From Cinnamomum chago (Eukaryota > Streptophyta > Magnoliopsida > Laurales > Lauraceae), in assembly GCA_038049695.1 (NCBI GenBank), contig CP142460.1:25824001-25888000 (forward strand): a DNA stretch of 64,000 nt. Reading direction: 5' to 3'. The position numbers and the translations under genes are program-made. Numbering within the stretch: the stretch's first letter is position 1; each line of letters starts with the position of its first letter. Positions 1 to 10,199 of this stretch are shown here, one piece after another. Under the pieces are notes generated by a model, which was not told the DNA's origin, ran no database searches, and saw nothing but the letters and a program-made list of their open reading frames with translations.

Positions 1-2183
1 CCTCAGTAGCTAGTAGTGAATGAAGGGGTCTTTTCCTAAGTGTCATACTCACTGCCCTTAGATTCCACTTTAGTATTCGTGGGAAATGCACCGAATCATT
101 TGGTGTGATAATCGTCGTATGCTCACACAACCAATACTGTTACAAATTCATAAAACATATATGTATGTCAATAATTATTTGTATATTGAACTTCAAATTT
201 GTAAATTTGTAGTTGTATATCATACCGGTAATGCAATAAGGCACCCAATTACTCTATCAGAACCACGGCTTCTGGTGTGTATCGACTCCATGAGAAATTT
301 AGAAATCTCTTCTGCCCAGGCATAGTGCTTCATATCCATGTAGTTTTCAACATAGCCCACATATGCCCATCCTATTGTGTTTCTGTGGGTTGCAAAAAAG
401 AGTACGACAAGGATATACAGGCACAGTAGCCTAGCAACATCAGCAATGTCAGTTTCTGATTCTCCATTCAATGCTAGAAGGAGCTGTTGCTTTATTTGTG
501 GAGCCGACACCCTTGAACAGCCATGGAATCTTCTAGATATGAATTCAGTTGTTTTCCTTTTTGAATACTTCAGATCAAGCACTCTTGTTCCATTTAGTAT
601 GCCGAATATTAGCGATATGTCATTTGCAGTGAATGGCACGTACGACCTTCCTAGTCTGAACTGCCTTCTTTGGGTGTTGTATGCATCAAGGATCACCACA
701 ATGTCCTTGTCATACTTTCTGCACATCTGTTCAGAGATTTTGTTCTCCAACATGCATTCTATCAGGCTCCAGAATGGAGTCTTTCTTAATTCAACTCTGT
801 GTACTTCAGTGACCATCTGTTTGATGCTTTGGACTAGTGACACAGTTGAGACCAAATTCGATCTGAACTGGTAATGAGTGTTAGTCTTTTCAGCATTTTT
901 GTCTTTACTGAGTTCCTTTTTCTTTGATGGTTTCTCTTCTACCCTTTTTCTCTTGTTATGTTTTATTCCTGCATATAATAAAATAACTCAGATTCATATC
1001 ACCAAAAGACTAAAACAACTGAGTACAAAACAGAGATAAATTGCACAAGACACAGATAAATTTATTATAAACTCAGATAAATTAAAGACATATACAAAAG
1101 GTTTGTTGAATTTTCATTCCAAAGTCACACACTCTTGCTTTTAATCTCAGATAAAGTCAAGAGACATTGATTCAACATCACAAAGAACACAGATAAATTG
1201 CACAAGACACAGATAAATTTATCTTAAACTCAGAAAAACTTGATATAAAGTCAGATAAATTTGATTTAAACTCAGATAAATTCATGAAACAGACGAAAGA
1301 TTTGTTGAATTTTCATTCCAAAGTCACACTCTCTTGCTTTTAATCTCAGATAAAGTCAAGAGACATTGATTCAACATTACACAGAACACAGATAAATTGC
1401 ACAAGACACTGATAAATTTATCTTAAACTCAGATAAAGTTGATATAAAGTCAGATAAATTTGATATAAACTCAGATAAACTCAGATAAAAAATGATAAGT
1501 TTGGTATAAAACTCAGATAAAAACATTAGCAACTGGTTACATACTGGAATAAACTCATATATTGGTGTCATTCAATCACAAACCCAATTAAAATCAGATA
1601 AACTTAATTTGAAGGCAGTAGAAACTCACTTAAATACTGAGATAAATTAAGGCCAATTCATCAAGAACAGTTAAATGCATCACAGGGACACATACATTCA
1701 TTATAATTTGTAGTGATTTTCATGCCAAACTCAGATTCATTTTCATTCCAAGCAAGCAATATAAGATAAAGAGAGTAGTAATTGAATTAAATTCAACAAG
1801 AACTCAGAATAAAGCCAATAGACATTGATTGAAGTTTGTTAAGAAAACAGATAAATTCAATATAAATTTGTATTGAGTAAAGTAACTCAGATCCATATCA
1901 TCAAAGATTAAGATAAGTAAATACAGAACACAACTAAATTGCACAAGACACAGATAAATTTATCTTAAATTCATATATTTTTTTGAAAAAATCTAAGATA
2001 AAATTACTTAAAACTGACAAAGTAGCAATGAATGTTATACATTTGGTTCAACATTTCTAATTTATACAAAAATGACAGACATTATAAGCAAAAAAAAGGA
2101 AAAAAATCTATCTGGATACCTTCAACTTTCTGTTCCTTTTGCTTCTGGCTTTCTAAAAGTATTGAGGACTTCGTTCTCGCCAT
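1..2183 (-). CDS. DUF1985/plant-mobile-domain-like gene, first three exons (runs off left edge)
   Basis: Three exons fit on the minus strand: 2183-2120 (ATG, in-frame stop upstream), 968-226 and 136 to the window edge. Both introns (2119-969 and 225-137) are GT-AG and reading frame is kept across both joins (phase 1, then phase 0). The product starts MARTKSSILLESQKQKEQKV, has a basic NLS-like stretch (KHNKRKRVEE), then a region like plant DUF1985/plant-mobile-domain proteins: FTANDISLIFGILNGTRV, an LLCLYILVVLFF helix, and YAWAEEISKFLMESI; exon 3 reads YWLCEHTTIITPND. These proteins often carry a C-terminal Ulp1-type protease and many derive from Mutator-like elements, so it may be transposon-derived; the expected C-terminus would lie left of the window. 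No stop or frameshift interrupts the roughly 314 codons visible. Family assignment is from remembered motifs. Confidence 0.7.
1020..1980. repeat. AT-rich minisatellite in the first intron of the DUF1985-like gene
   Basis: Degenerate short repeats built on CTCAGATAAATT and CACAAGACACAGATAAATTT fill most of intron 1. A larger unit is duplicated about 188 bp apart: TTGAATTTTCATTCCAAAGT occurs near 1108 and again near 1296, each followed by the same AGATAAAGTCAAGAGACATT block. No coding potential is seen. Confidence 0.8.
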
Positions 2184-4139
2184 TTCCTGATTAGGTTTTC
2201 GTTATTAGAAAAGGAACCAGAAAGAATGGTAGAATATCATTCAAATCGGCGATTAACAGTAAGATAGGGTTTCGAAACTTTGAACTTACAAGGGAAATGA
2301 GTATTTTGAACTGTCTTTCTATGCATTCGGAAACAGTTACGCAGTTGTGGAACCGTCGTCTGCAACTAGGGTTTGTATGTCGTCTTTCTTGTATCTCCTC
2401 TTGTCGAAATCGAAGATATCTTTAATGCAAACTCTAATTTGCAATGAAACAGTTAATCTAAGGAAAGTTTTTGAAATTTTTATCTAACCTGCTGTTACTC
2501 GTTGCATGCAGCCACGGAGACGATAATGTCGCCTTCTTCGTTGTGTCTTTCCATTTTCAGAATATTCGAAACTCTTTTTGAGATATGATTGTAACGCTTT
2601 CTTTGGCCTTATCTTAATAAAGACAGAATGAATGTAAGGGCAAATCGGACCTTTTAGGTACCGAATTGTGTGTGAGGGACCTTTGGCTGGATGTTTTTTT
2701 ATGGTGGACTGTTCGCAATAAAGTGAGGAGTTGAGGGACCTCCGACCAAAGTCCCCTAAAAAAAATAGTAGCAATTAAGTAAGGGGGACATTCATGTGCA
2801 TCCATCCCTCACCATAGGGTGAGAGAACTTTCCCTTTTTGCACATGAATATTCCTTTTATGCATATGACCATATATGACTTTTCCTCTTTTGCACATGAA
2901 AATGCACATGAATATTTTCCATTAAGTAAACATGATGCTAATGATGAAAAATAGGTTGAGCCCAAAATTACTCATGAAATACAGATTATAATGCAAACAT
3001 TAAAAAGAACAAAAATGAAAGATACTTACCTAGTGTCCATTCATGACCTAAAATGTCACACTCAATGGTCACCAGTTTTATAAAATTTATGATATCCATA
3101 TGTGACAGGGACACGCCACAAATGTTGCATTGAATTTTACAGTAAGAAATGAAGAACGTGATATGTTGCCCCTATTTGAAGTTTCTGGACATCATATTCT
3201 CTGATGTACAGCTTATATTATCAAATTTCATTTGATGATCATAATCATCTCATAAGCAGCATGTAGGAAGAATAAATTTATTAGACGGACTTATTCAATA
3301 TGAAAACTTTCAGTGGGGCCCAACTGTGGGTTCCATTTGGGGATGGGACCAAGGAATTGGAAAGATCTATGTGAGACCACCCCAAATATCAAGTTTGACT
3401 CTAACCCCATGCCCCTAACCCCTTCATCTATGACCTACAAGTTTGATGGCTTCATATTAAAAAAAAAAAAAAAAAAAGAATCAACTTTCGATCCAACGGT
3501 TCAGTCCATTCGGATGTGTGCCAATCCTTGAGATCAGTGACTATCGGGGTTTTCTCTATTCGTGCATTGTTTGGATGGGTTAGTAGGTCGGCCTACAAAT
3601 AGTTCTCACGGAAGCACGGTGAGAAAGGTCAAGGGTTTAGGATGAATTGCATATGAGTAATAGGAAGGTCATTAATGACTAGGTTTGCATAGAATTGAGT
3701 TCCTAGGAATTTATGGTAAAATGGGCTCAAACTAAGGACTATTAAAGATGTGAGGATTCAACCATAGGAGGAGGAGGAAATGTAGATATAGACCTGGACT
3801 TCTTTAGAATTTGATGTACTTGACTGATTAAGTGATCCAAACAGTCCCCAAGGTACTGAGAAATACAATTTCAGGGGATGTTTTGTCAAAGTAAATACCA
3901 CAGTGATTTCAGGAAAATATGTGCAGAAAATACAGCAAATGACCTTTTTTCCTGGGCTTAAATAAGTCGCCCTATTTCGACCCGAATCCATCTTCCCTCA
4001 TATTCATTTCCCATCAAAGGAAAGATTATTTAATCTTTGTTTCTTCAATTTGAGCCACTTCTGAAAGTACATCTCTTAATTTTCTTAAAAAAGTTAATTC
4101 CACTCAAATGAACACACTAAGAAACGAGTGCAGATAAAA
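2184..4139. other. Non-coding interval upstream of the DUF1985-like gene
   Basis: Presumed promoter and intergenic DNA of the minus-strand gene, followed by unassigned sequence. It holds an A run near 3460-3478. Small open frames here have no recognisable similarity and no gene is called. Confidence 0.5.
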
Positions 4140-4140
4140 C

Positions 4141-4268
4141 CTGATGAGCAGAAGAAGCAGTGCCAAAATAAAGCCTTGAGGAAAGTCATTGCTATTTAGA
4201 CTCTGATTTGTGCCTGCATCTGCAGAGTAGAGCAGACAAAATGCAAGGAGAAAGGAGAATAGCGCCAT
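4141..4268 (-). pseudogene. GH1 beta-glucosidase first exon, 1-nt frameshift
   Basis: From the ATG at 4268 the minus strand encodes a signal peptide (MALFSFLLAFCLLYSADA), a short linker, then NDFPQGFI, the start of the glycoside hydrolase 1 barrel. Family 1 enzymes hydrolyse beta-glucosides and are usually secreted or vacuolar. The next bases read as FGTASSAHQ only if one T is missing from the TTTT run, and they end exactly at CAG/GTTTTATC, where plant GH1 genes have their first intron. The N-terminus and exon end fit the family; the single-base deletion makes this copy non-functional unless it is a sequencing error. The second exon (YEGA motif) was not found between here and position 1. It could also be a gene fragment carried by a transposon. 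Confidence 0.6.
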
Positions 4269-4351
4269 GGTCTTGGGCCCTTTGAGATTCCACTCTGGGG
4301 CGGAGGAAAGAGAGATTAACTTTTTCTCTCCTCCGGCCCCCCATGTGAAGA

Positions 4352-4379
4352 CCCCTGTTTGGTCTAGACCAAACAGGGG
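4352..4379. repeat. Perfect 28-bp palindrome
   Basis: CCCCTGTTTGGTCTAGACCA and its continuation form a gap-free 14-bp inverted repeat centred on TCTAGA. It lies 84 bp upstream of the GH1-like ATG, so it could be a protein-binding site or a remnant of a tiny inverted-repeat element. Confidence 0.9.
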
Positions 4380-5555
4380 ATCCTTTTCCTTGAACTCTAT
4401 AGCCAAACAAACAACTGATGATATGATAACAGGTAAAAAGAAAAGAAAACACAGTGGCCACAGAACCATCATAGGTTTTGTCGTCCCAAACGTGAGTTTC
4501 GAGGTCAACAAAGGTGCCTGCATTGTTCCTTGGATGCCTACTAGGGTACTTATGGGTTGGGCCAGCCTAAGCCCGACCCACCCGGCTTCATTGGCTAGAT
4601 TGGGCTCTTTATTAGGCTCAATTGTTAAATGGCCGGGCATGAGACCATATAAAGTTAAAGACCCAACTGTCCCAATGTAAGAAACACAATGGGTGTTCAT
4701 ACTTTTAAATGGGCTGTGGGCCTATGCTTGACTTTCCGGCCTATGAGATGGATCCGACAAATTTAGGTGCATTAATGAACAGGATGGCTTGGACGAACAA
4801 AGGCTTAGCCTATTTGTGATTGTATTTTGTAGAAGCACGCAGTGGTGAAACTGGGGCAGCTAGTATTGGGCTAATCCTAGCCCAACCCGAATTTTTTAGT
4901 GAGTATTACCAGGGGCGGACCCAAGTGTTAGCATGCGAATGTGATCGCACGAGCGTGATTCTATAAACCCCTTAGATAAGATCTTAAAACATCTAATTTT
5001 ATTATTAAACTTTTTCACTTGACCATGTACTACACCACCAAAATGAAAATTGTGTGTTTGCCATTGGGTATTGCCCACCCAAAGTGAGGCCAAACTGAAT
5101 AAATAGTAAATTGCCTCAATGTGTCATTATAATAGGGTCGGGTTAACCCGGTTTGGGCTGTGGGCCTAAATTTCTTTGGTCTTGTTAATAGAATGAATAA
5201 AAGGGTCATCTTATTGACAAGGTGAAGAAAGCTCAAGGTAAAATGTGGATACGGAGCCACATTTAAAAGATCTGAAAAGCTAACGATGCTCGGGTTCTTT
5301 TGCAAGTCATTCATCATTCATTGAAAAAATGTGAATAACGAGCATGATTTTTCACGCAATTTGGCCCATGTGTACTTGATTCGTCATCTTTGAATATCAT
5401 CTCTCTTTTTTCTTGGCTAACATTTACCACGGAATTGGACAATTGACCATTTGATTGCATTTTTTTAAATGTTTCCTACTAAATGATCAATAATCCTCAA
5501 CCACGCATTATAGCCGTATTCATGGGTGAGAAAGGAGCACTGCTCGCGAGGCATG
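4380..5555. other. Interval with no gene seen
   Basis: Unassigned AT-rich DNA. Near 4912 the sequence GGGGCGGACCCAAGTG resembles the terminal motif of the hAT-like elements at 11854 and 20952, suggesting another degenerate end. Confidence 0.4.
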
Positions 5556-5721
5556 GGCTCGTTTGGAAATTTACTATTAAAGTAAAAGTAAAATAAAGCA
5601 TCAAAACAAGAGAGAATAAAATATAAGAGAGTTATAATGGTATTTTGTCTTTAGTGGATTGGTAGGGACTTTTTTTTACTTTTTCGATAAAAATTGGATT
5701 TTTTTGTCTTTTAGTGGAGAA

Positions 5722-5918
5722 TTTTAGAAAAAAGAGAGACTAAGAGAAAGAGAATTAGAGGGAGAAGAGAGAGCTTTTCTATTATCTCATTATCTGTGTG
5801 TACAAATACAATGGGAGAAGCCTATTTATAGGCAAAGTAACCTCATAAGAGAGGAACCCTAATTCTAACATTAACTCATCTTAAGTAGGTATCCACCCAA
5901 GATCCATATCTCATAACA
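5722..5918 (-). repeat. Copia 3' LTR
   Basis: About 197 bp, closely matching 10005-10199 (shared GAGAAGCCTATTTATAGG and GATCCATATCTCATAACA). On the minus strand it follows a purine-rich stretch (AAATGGAGAG) that serves as polypurine tract. Its outer end reads TTTTAG where the partner has TGTTAA. Confidence 0.85.
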
Positions 5919-6189
5919 CTCTCCATTTGATGACCACCATTTAAAGACAGTTGCCTCATTAAAACCTTGCTAAGGAAAACTCAGTGGGAAAAAACCAAAG
6001 CGAAGGGAAAAAGAGTACAATATTCTTCAAGATCATTGAATTGGTGTTGGACGTGCATAATGTTGTCTTGTTAAAACCTTAACTAGGAAAACCCAATGGG
6101 ATAAAACGTAGAAAAGGAAAAAGAGTATAGCGCACAAATGTCCTGCATAACATGCTTCAAGATGCTCCTTGATAAACCACTCCCCTTGA

Positions 6190-6817
6190 TGATAGCAAAC
6201 ATTCACATAGTTTGATGATGAACTCTACGCATGCCAATCTTATATATAAACTTCTGGAATATTGATTTTGGCAAAGATTTGGTAAACGGATCAGCCAGGT
6301 TGTTTTGCTTGACTTCAATTTCATTGTTCTAGTGAAGTTCATGAGTGAAGAAGAACTTCGGTGCTATATGCTTAGTTTTGTCTCCTTTAATAAAACATTC
6401 TCGAATTTGTTTTATGCATGCTTTATTATCTTCATAGATAATATTCGAGATGCCTGCAATAGATGGTAATTGACAAGAACTACGAACATGCCGAATCAAA
6501 GATCTTAGCTATACACATTCCCTATTGGGTTTATAAAGAGCCACAATCTCAGCATGGTTAGAGGAAGTAGCTACCAAAGTATGTTTAGTAGAACACAAAG
6601 AAATGACTGCATTACCATTAAGAAACACATAACATGCGTGATCGACTCTTATGAGGATCAGAAGATAACGTGAATCTGCATATCCTACAAAGCTGAAATC
6701 TTTACGATGAAATATTCTTAAATCAGTCGTTCCATGCAAATATCGTAGGATGTGTTTAATACCAATCCAGTGCCTTAATTGGATTGAGTACATACTCCCT
6801 GACTTTGCTTCAGGCAA
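6190..6817 (-). pseudogene. Copia RNase H remnant
   Basis: Reading on the minus strand from 6817, HWIGIKHILRYLHGTTDL, VGYADSRY, FLNGNAVISL and TLVATSSNHAEIVALYKPNR match the start of the copia RNase H domain. After a frame change, YEDNKACIKQIRECF, GDKTKHIAPKFFF and EVKQNNLADPFTKSLPKS complete it. The domain would degrade the RNA strand of RNA-DNA hybrids during reverse transcription. Frame shifts and stops show it is dead. Confidence 0.85.
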
Positions 6818-6849
6818 AGGAAATCCCTTTGGGATTTATAGAACGTGGT

Positions 6850-7660
6850 TTTATGCCCCAATCATCATCATCATTTCTATTCCATCTCTTTCTTGAATAA
6901 TTATAAAGTATAGAGATCTCTTCATTATCTGGTACCGGTGCCTCTTTAGGGCTTCCAAAGTCTCATTAGGGACTTCCATTATTTTAGAGAGAATGGATTT
7001 TACCATAACCTCTTCAGGAGGAACCTCTTCAGGAGCGTTACGTGCCTCTTCAGGAGGAATCTCTTCAGGAGCGTTACGTGCCTCTTCGGGAGGACATGAT
7101 GATGATTGTTCATTTCTCATTTTCCACAGAGCTGAGCCTTTTAAACATATAAGTCTGCCACGCTTCTGGCGTATTGTAGATTCTTTTGCTGTTGTATTTT
7201 GACTGTCTTTTAGGGACATTAATCATGTCAGGTGCATTCATAGCCGACACATGTGACTTTGTCACCTTTGTTGCATCGTTAAATGCATCAGGCAATCTGT
7301 TTGCAATTTCTTGTAAGTGCACAATTCTCCGTACATCATTTTCACATTGTGAAGTTTGTGGATTCAGATGGGATAGAGTGGAAGCATTCCATGTTAGTTC
7401 TCGTTGTTCTTCAGAAACTAGTTGTTCCTACATGAACAATACGTTCTTCAGAAACTATCTTATCTCCCCCTAACGACGGGAATATTGTCTCATCGAATTA
7501 ACAATCGGAAAAAACGAGCAATGAAGACATCTCCTGTCATTGGTTTTAGATATCGAATAATCGAGAGAGAGTCATAACCTACATAGATTCTCAATCTACG
7601 TTGTGGTCCCATCTTAGTATGCTTAGGGCTCCTATCATGCCAAAGCTTTAAAGTCTTATG
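6850..7660 (-). pseudogene. Copia integrase C-terminus and integrase-RT linker remnant
   Basis: Minus-strand fragments read GPQRRLRIYVGYDSLSIIRY and TGDVFIARF (end of the integrase core), then HLQEIANRLPDAFNDATKVT and SHVSAMNAPD (the linker typical of copia polyproteins). The linker contains an internal Glu-Pro repeat, PPEEARNAPEE, twice. The reverse transcriptase that should follow is absent: the linker runs almost directly into RNase H. Confidence 0.75.
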
Positions 7661-7664
7661 ATTA

Positions 7665-7928
7665 CTAAGCTTCGGGCTTGACTTTTATTGTTTTGCTCAT
7701 AATTGAATGTGATTCGACATTGGAGATTGTCATGTAATATAACCTTGAGGAGAGTGCACTTAGCGTTTCTAGTATTTGCTTCTTGCTTCCAATACTAATA
7801 ACGATGCATAAATATTCCTTCATAGTCTCAATGTGGTACCCATTCATTATGATGTCTTTGAAACTAATCAAGTTTCTTCGGAAACTTTTTTTAGAACAAA
7901 ACATCTTTAATAAATAGGTGGGTGCCAT
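7665..7928 (-). pseudogene. Copia protease to pre-integrase segment
   Basis: The minus-strand frame contains NLISFKDIIMNGYHIET, YLCI, and LSALSSRLYYMTISNVESH, matching the stretch between the aspartic protease and the GAG-pre-integrase domain of copia polyproteins. The protease active site itself is not recognisable. Confidence 0.75.
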
Positions 7929-8193
7929 TAGGTAAAATCATATGGGCTTTTCCAGAGTCTTCAATTATTTGTACAGGTCCAGTTATGTTGGATACCTTTT
8001 GTGGAATGAACAACAATTCTGAGAAAATTTTCAATTTTTCAGAATGGTGTGAGTTATGGCATTATCTACCAAACATAGATTGTCCTCCGTTCAATGATCC
8101 ATACCTTAAATAATAAATCAATATAACTATGTAATCACATGATAAAACTGAAATAATTAAACCATTCACCATAAAATAGGACATTAATGAAAA

Positions 8194-8505
8194 TTAAAGA
8201 TCCCCATCATTCTGGACAGCTGGTAGTATGATCATCTTCCGGTGATCATACCTATCCTCCAAGGACTTCCATAGGCCTGATGGGTCTTCCTTAGTAAGGT
8301 ATTCATTTTTTAGGTCTTTATGTATGTGATGGCGCAAGAAGATGAGGGCTAACGCCTTTTCATCTTGGGACATCTTGTTACCTTCCTTTATGGTCTCTCC
8401 TAATTTCTTGGATTGCAAGTGGATTTTAACATATAATTGCCAAGATAAGTAATCGTCCCCATTTATGTTCAGTGCTTTAAAGTCAAGTTTAGCTAGATTT
8501 GTCAT
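8194..8505 (-). pseudogene. Copia gag N-terminal fragment
   Basis: Starting at the Met at 8505 (MTNLAKLDFKALNINGDDYL), the minus strand encodes SWQLYVKIHLQSKKLGETI and LWKSLEDRYDHRKMIILP, the copia gag (UBN2-like) N-terminal region that forms the capsid. Similarity ends near 8220 and the frame closes soon after, far short of a full gag. The start was chosen at the second of two adjacent Met codons because related gags begin MTNLAKLDF; the frame is open further upstream. Confidence 0.8.
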
Positions 8506-8689
8506 CATGCAAAAGAGCTGTAATAAGAAATGTATATATGAAGTTAACTGTGTGCAAATAATCAATAAAGTAAAAGGAAAAAATAATTAAACATTAATAT
8601 CAGAAATAAATAAGGAAGGAATTTAAACATAAAAAAAAAATGGCCAATGAAAAGTTAGAACATCAAGTTCTCAACTTTGAGAATCAAAA

Positions 8690-9265
8690 TTGTTGGTTTT
8701 GTCAAGACTTTAGACTTGACTTAGAACTTCAGGTTCATTGCACATGAATTAGAACTATAGGTTCTGTTGAAGCTTTCAATTTGAAGCGGAACTTCCGGTT
8801 CTGTCAAGTCTTTAGGTTTGAAGTAGAATTTCTAGTTTTGTCAAATCTTCATGTTTGAAGTAGAACTTCTGATTCTAACAATTTATCAGAACTTCTGGTT
8901 CTATCAAATCTTCAGGTTTGAAGTAGAACTTTTGGTTCTAATAATTGATCAAAACTTCTTGTTCTAACAATTGATCAGAACTTCTGGCTCTATCAAATCT
9001 TCAGGTTTGAAATAAAACTTCTGATTCTAACAATTGTTCAGAACTTCTGGTTCTGTCAAATCTTCAGGTTTGAAGTAGAATTTCTGGTTCTAACAATTGA
9101 TTAGAACTTCTGGTTCTATCATATCTTTAGGTTTGAAGTAGAACTTTTGGTTCTGACAATTGATCAGAACTTCTGGTTTTGTCAAATCTTCAGTTTTGAA
9201 GTAAAACTTCTGGTTCTAACAATTGATCAGAACTTCTAGTTCTGTCAAATCTTCAGGTTTAATTT
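8690..9265. repeat. 62-bp tandem array in the copia 5' leader
   Basis: About nine degenerate units of roughly 62 bp, each with GAACTTCTGGTTCT, CAAATCTTCAGGTTTGAA and CTAACAATTGATCA. The recognisable CAAATCTTCAGG blocks begin near 8912, 8993, 9055, 9117, 9180 and 9243. The array lies between gag and the 5' LTR. Confidence 0.85.
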
Positions 9266-9466
9266 CATGGCCTAATAATTTATTTGGATTTGAACAAAAA
9301 AACTCCAGGTTTTGATTTATGGACATGAATCTACAAGTTCATATCAGTATTCCAACTTCTAGGACCGCTGGTCCATAGATCGGTGAACTTTGAGTTCAAA
9401 TTTAGAACTTTTAGTTCTATATTGTGATCCATTTACATAAATAGTATCAAAAATTTATGAGTAATG

Positions 9467-9593
9467 CTACTTGGACAAACTTTTTGGCCAGAATTTTGGC
9501 CAACCCATATGGTTTCCATTGAATATCATAGTGATATTCAATGGAAACCATATGGGTTGGCCAAAATTCTGGCCAAAAAGTTTGTCCAAGTAG
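9467..9593. repeat. Perfect foldback: 62-bp arms, 3-base spacer
   Basis: 9467-9528 and 9532-9593 are exact reverse complements, separated only by TAG. The arms begin CTACTTGGACAAAC and contain TTTTTGGCCAGAATTTTGGC. It is a foldback MITE-like insertion in the copia leader; because no base differs between arms it is recent or maintained. Transcripts would form a 62-bp hairpin. Confidence 0.95.
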
Positions 9594-9754
9594 ACTTTTT
9601 GAAAATTTATAGCAAACAAGATAATGAATAGTACACGAGTACCATGATTATTGTAAATAAGCATTATAAATTAGTTGCATGCATTCTAATAAATTGATTT
9701 TGAGGATGGCTCAGATACTACTTACTGTATATGAAGAAAAATATTACTCTTTTC

Positions 9755-9950
9755 TAAAATCCACGCTGGAAAGGATTCCACGATGGGGAGGAATCCACAC
9801 AGGGAATCCACGATGAAAATCCGCGCTGGGAAGGAATCTGCACAGGGAATCTGCGATGGAAATCCTCGCTAGGAAGGATCTCGCGATGGAAATCCGCGCA
9901 GGGAATGATTTCTCCATAAAAATCCGTGCAAGGAAAGATTTCTCTTCTCT
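9755..9950. repeat. Short degenerate repeats beside the copia PBS region
   Basis: Variants of GCGATGGAAATCCGCGCTGG and GGGAAGGAATCC repeat at intervals of about 25-50 bp. No coding frame is preserved. Confidence 0.6.
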
Positions 9951-9982
9951 TTGGATAAGAAGACTGGATTTTCTTCCTCCTC

Positions 9983-10004
9983 TTAGAGCTTCGTGCTGAT
10001 AACG
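9983..10004 (-). promoter_or_regulatory. Candidate copia primer-binding site
   Basis: Just inside the 5' LTR the minus strand reads CGTTATCAGCACGAAGCTC. This motif is known to me from plant copia elements thought to prime from an internal tRNA region; the tRNA assignment is uncertain. Confidence 0.45.
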
Positions 10005-10199
10005 TGTTAAAAAAGAAAGGCTAAGAGAAAAAGGATTAGAGGGAGAAGAGAGTGCTTTTCTATTATCTCATTATCTGTGTGTACAAATACAAGGAGAGAA
10101 GCCTATTTATAGGTAAAATAACCTCACAAGAAAGGAACCCTAATTCTAACCCTTACTCATCTTAAGTGGGCATCTACTCAAGATCCATATCTCATAACA
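10005..10199 (-). repeat. Copia 5' LTR
   Basis: A 195-bp partner of 5722-5918. It starts TGTTAA and ends ATAACA, with CTATTTATAGG as a TATA-like box. It differs from its partner at many positions, implying an old insertion. Confidence 0.85.

Larger units (their letters stand above)
5722..10199 (-). mobile_element. Degenerate Ty1-copia retrotransposon inside a MITE
   Basis: Two related direct repeats (5722-5918 and 10005-10199) end in ATAACA and bound copia coding remnants on the minus strand in the order gag, protease/pre-integrase, integrase tail, linker and RNase H. Flanking pentamers GAGAA (5717-5721) and GAGGA (10200-10204) agree at 4 of 5 bases and look like the target duplication. Reverse transcriptase and most of integrase are missing and the frames are broken, so this is a dead copy. 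Two direct repeats near 5960 and 6069 (TTAAAACCTT...AAAACC.A.TGGGA) match the 3' leader style of many plant copia elements. Confidence 0.85.

Noticed and set aside
377..874. 165-codon plus-strand ORF
   Set aside because: It is the shadow of exon 2 of the minus-strand DUF1985-like gene, which has motifs and splice sites.
4104..4700. 198-codon minus-strand ORF read as one protein
   Set aside because: Only the part from 4268 downward is recognisable (GH1 exon 1); the upstream part is the open 5' region and the downstream part is a frameshift read into the intron.
8690..9265. Possible CRISPR-like array
   Set aside because: Units are contiguous degenerate tandem repeats without unique spacers, inside a plant retrotransposon.
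9467..9664. 65-codon ORF over the foldback
   Set aside because: It is produced by the perfect palindrome and has no protein similarity.
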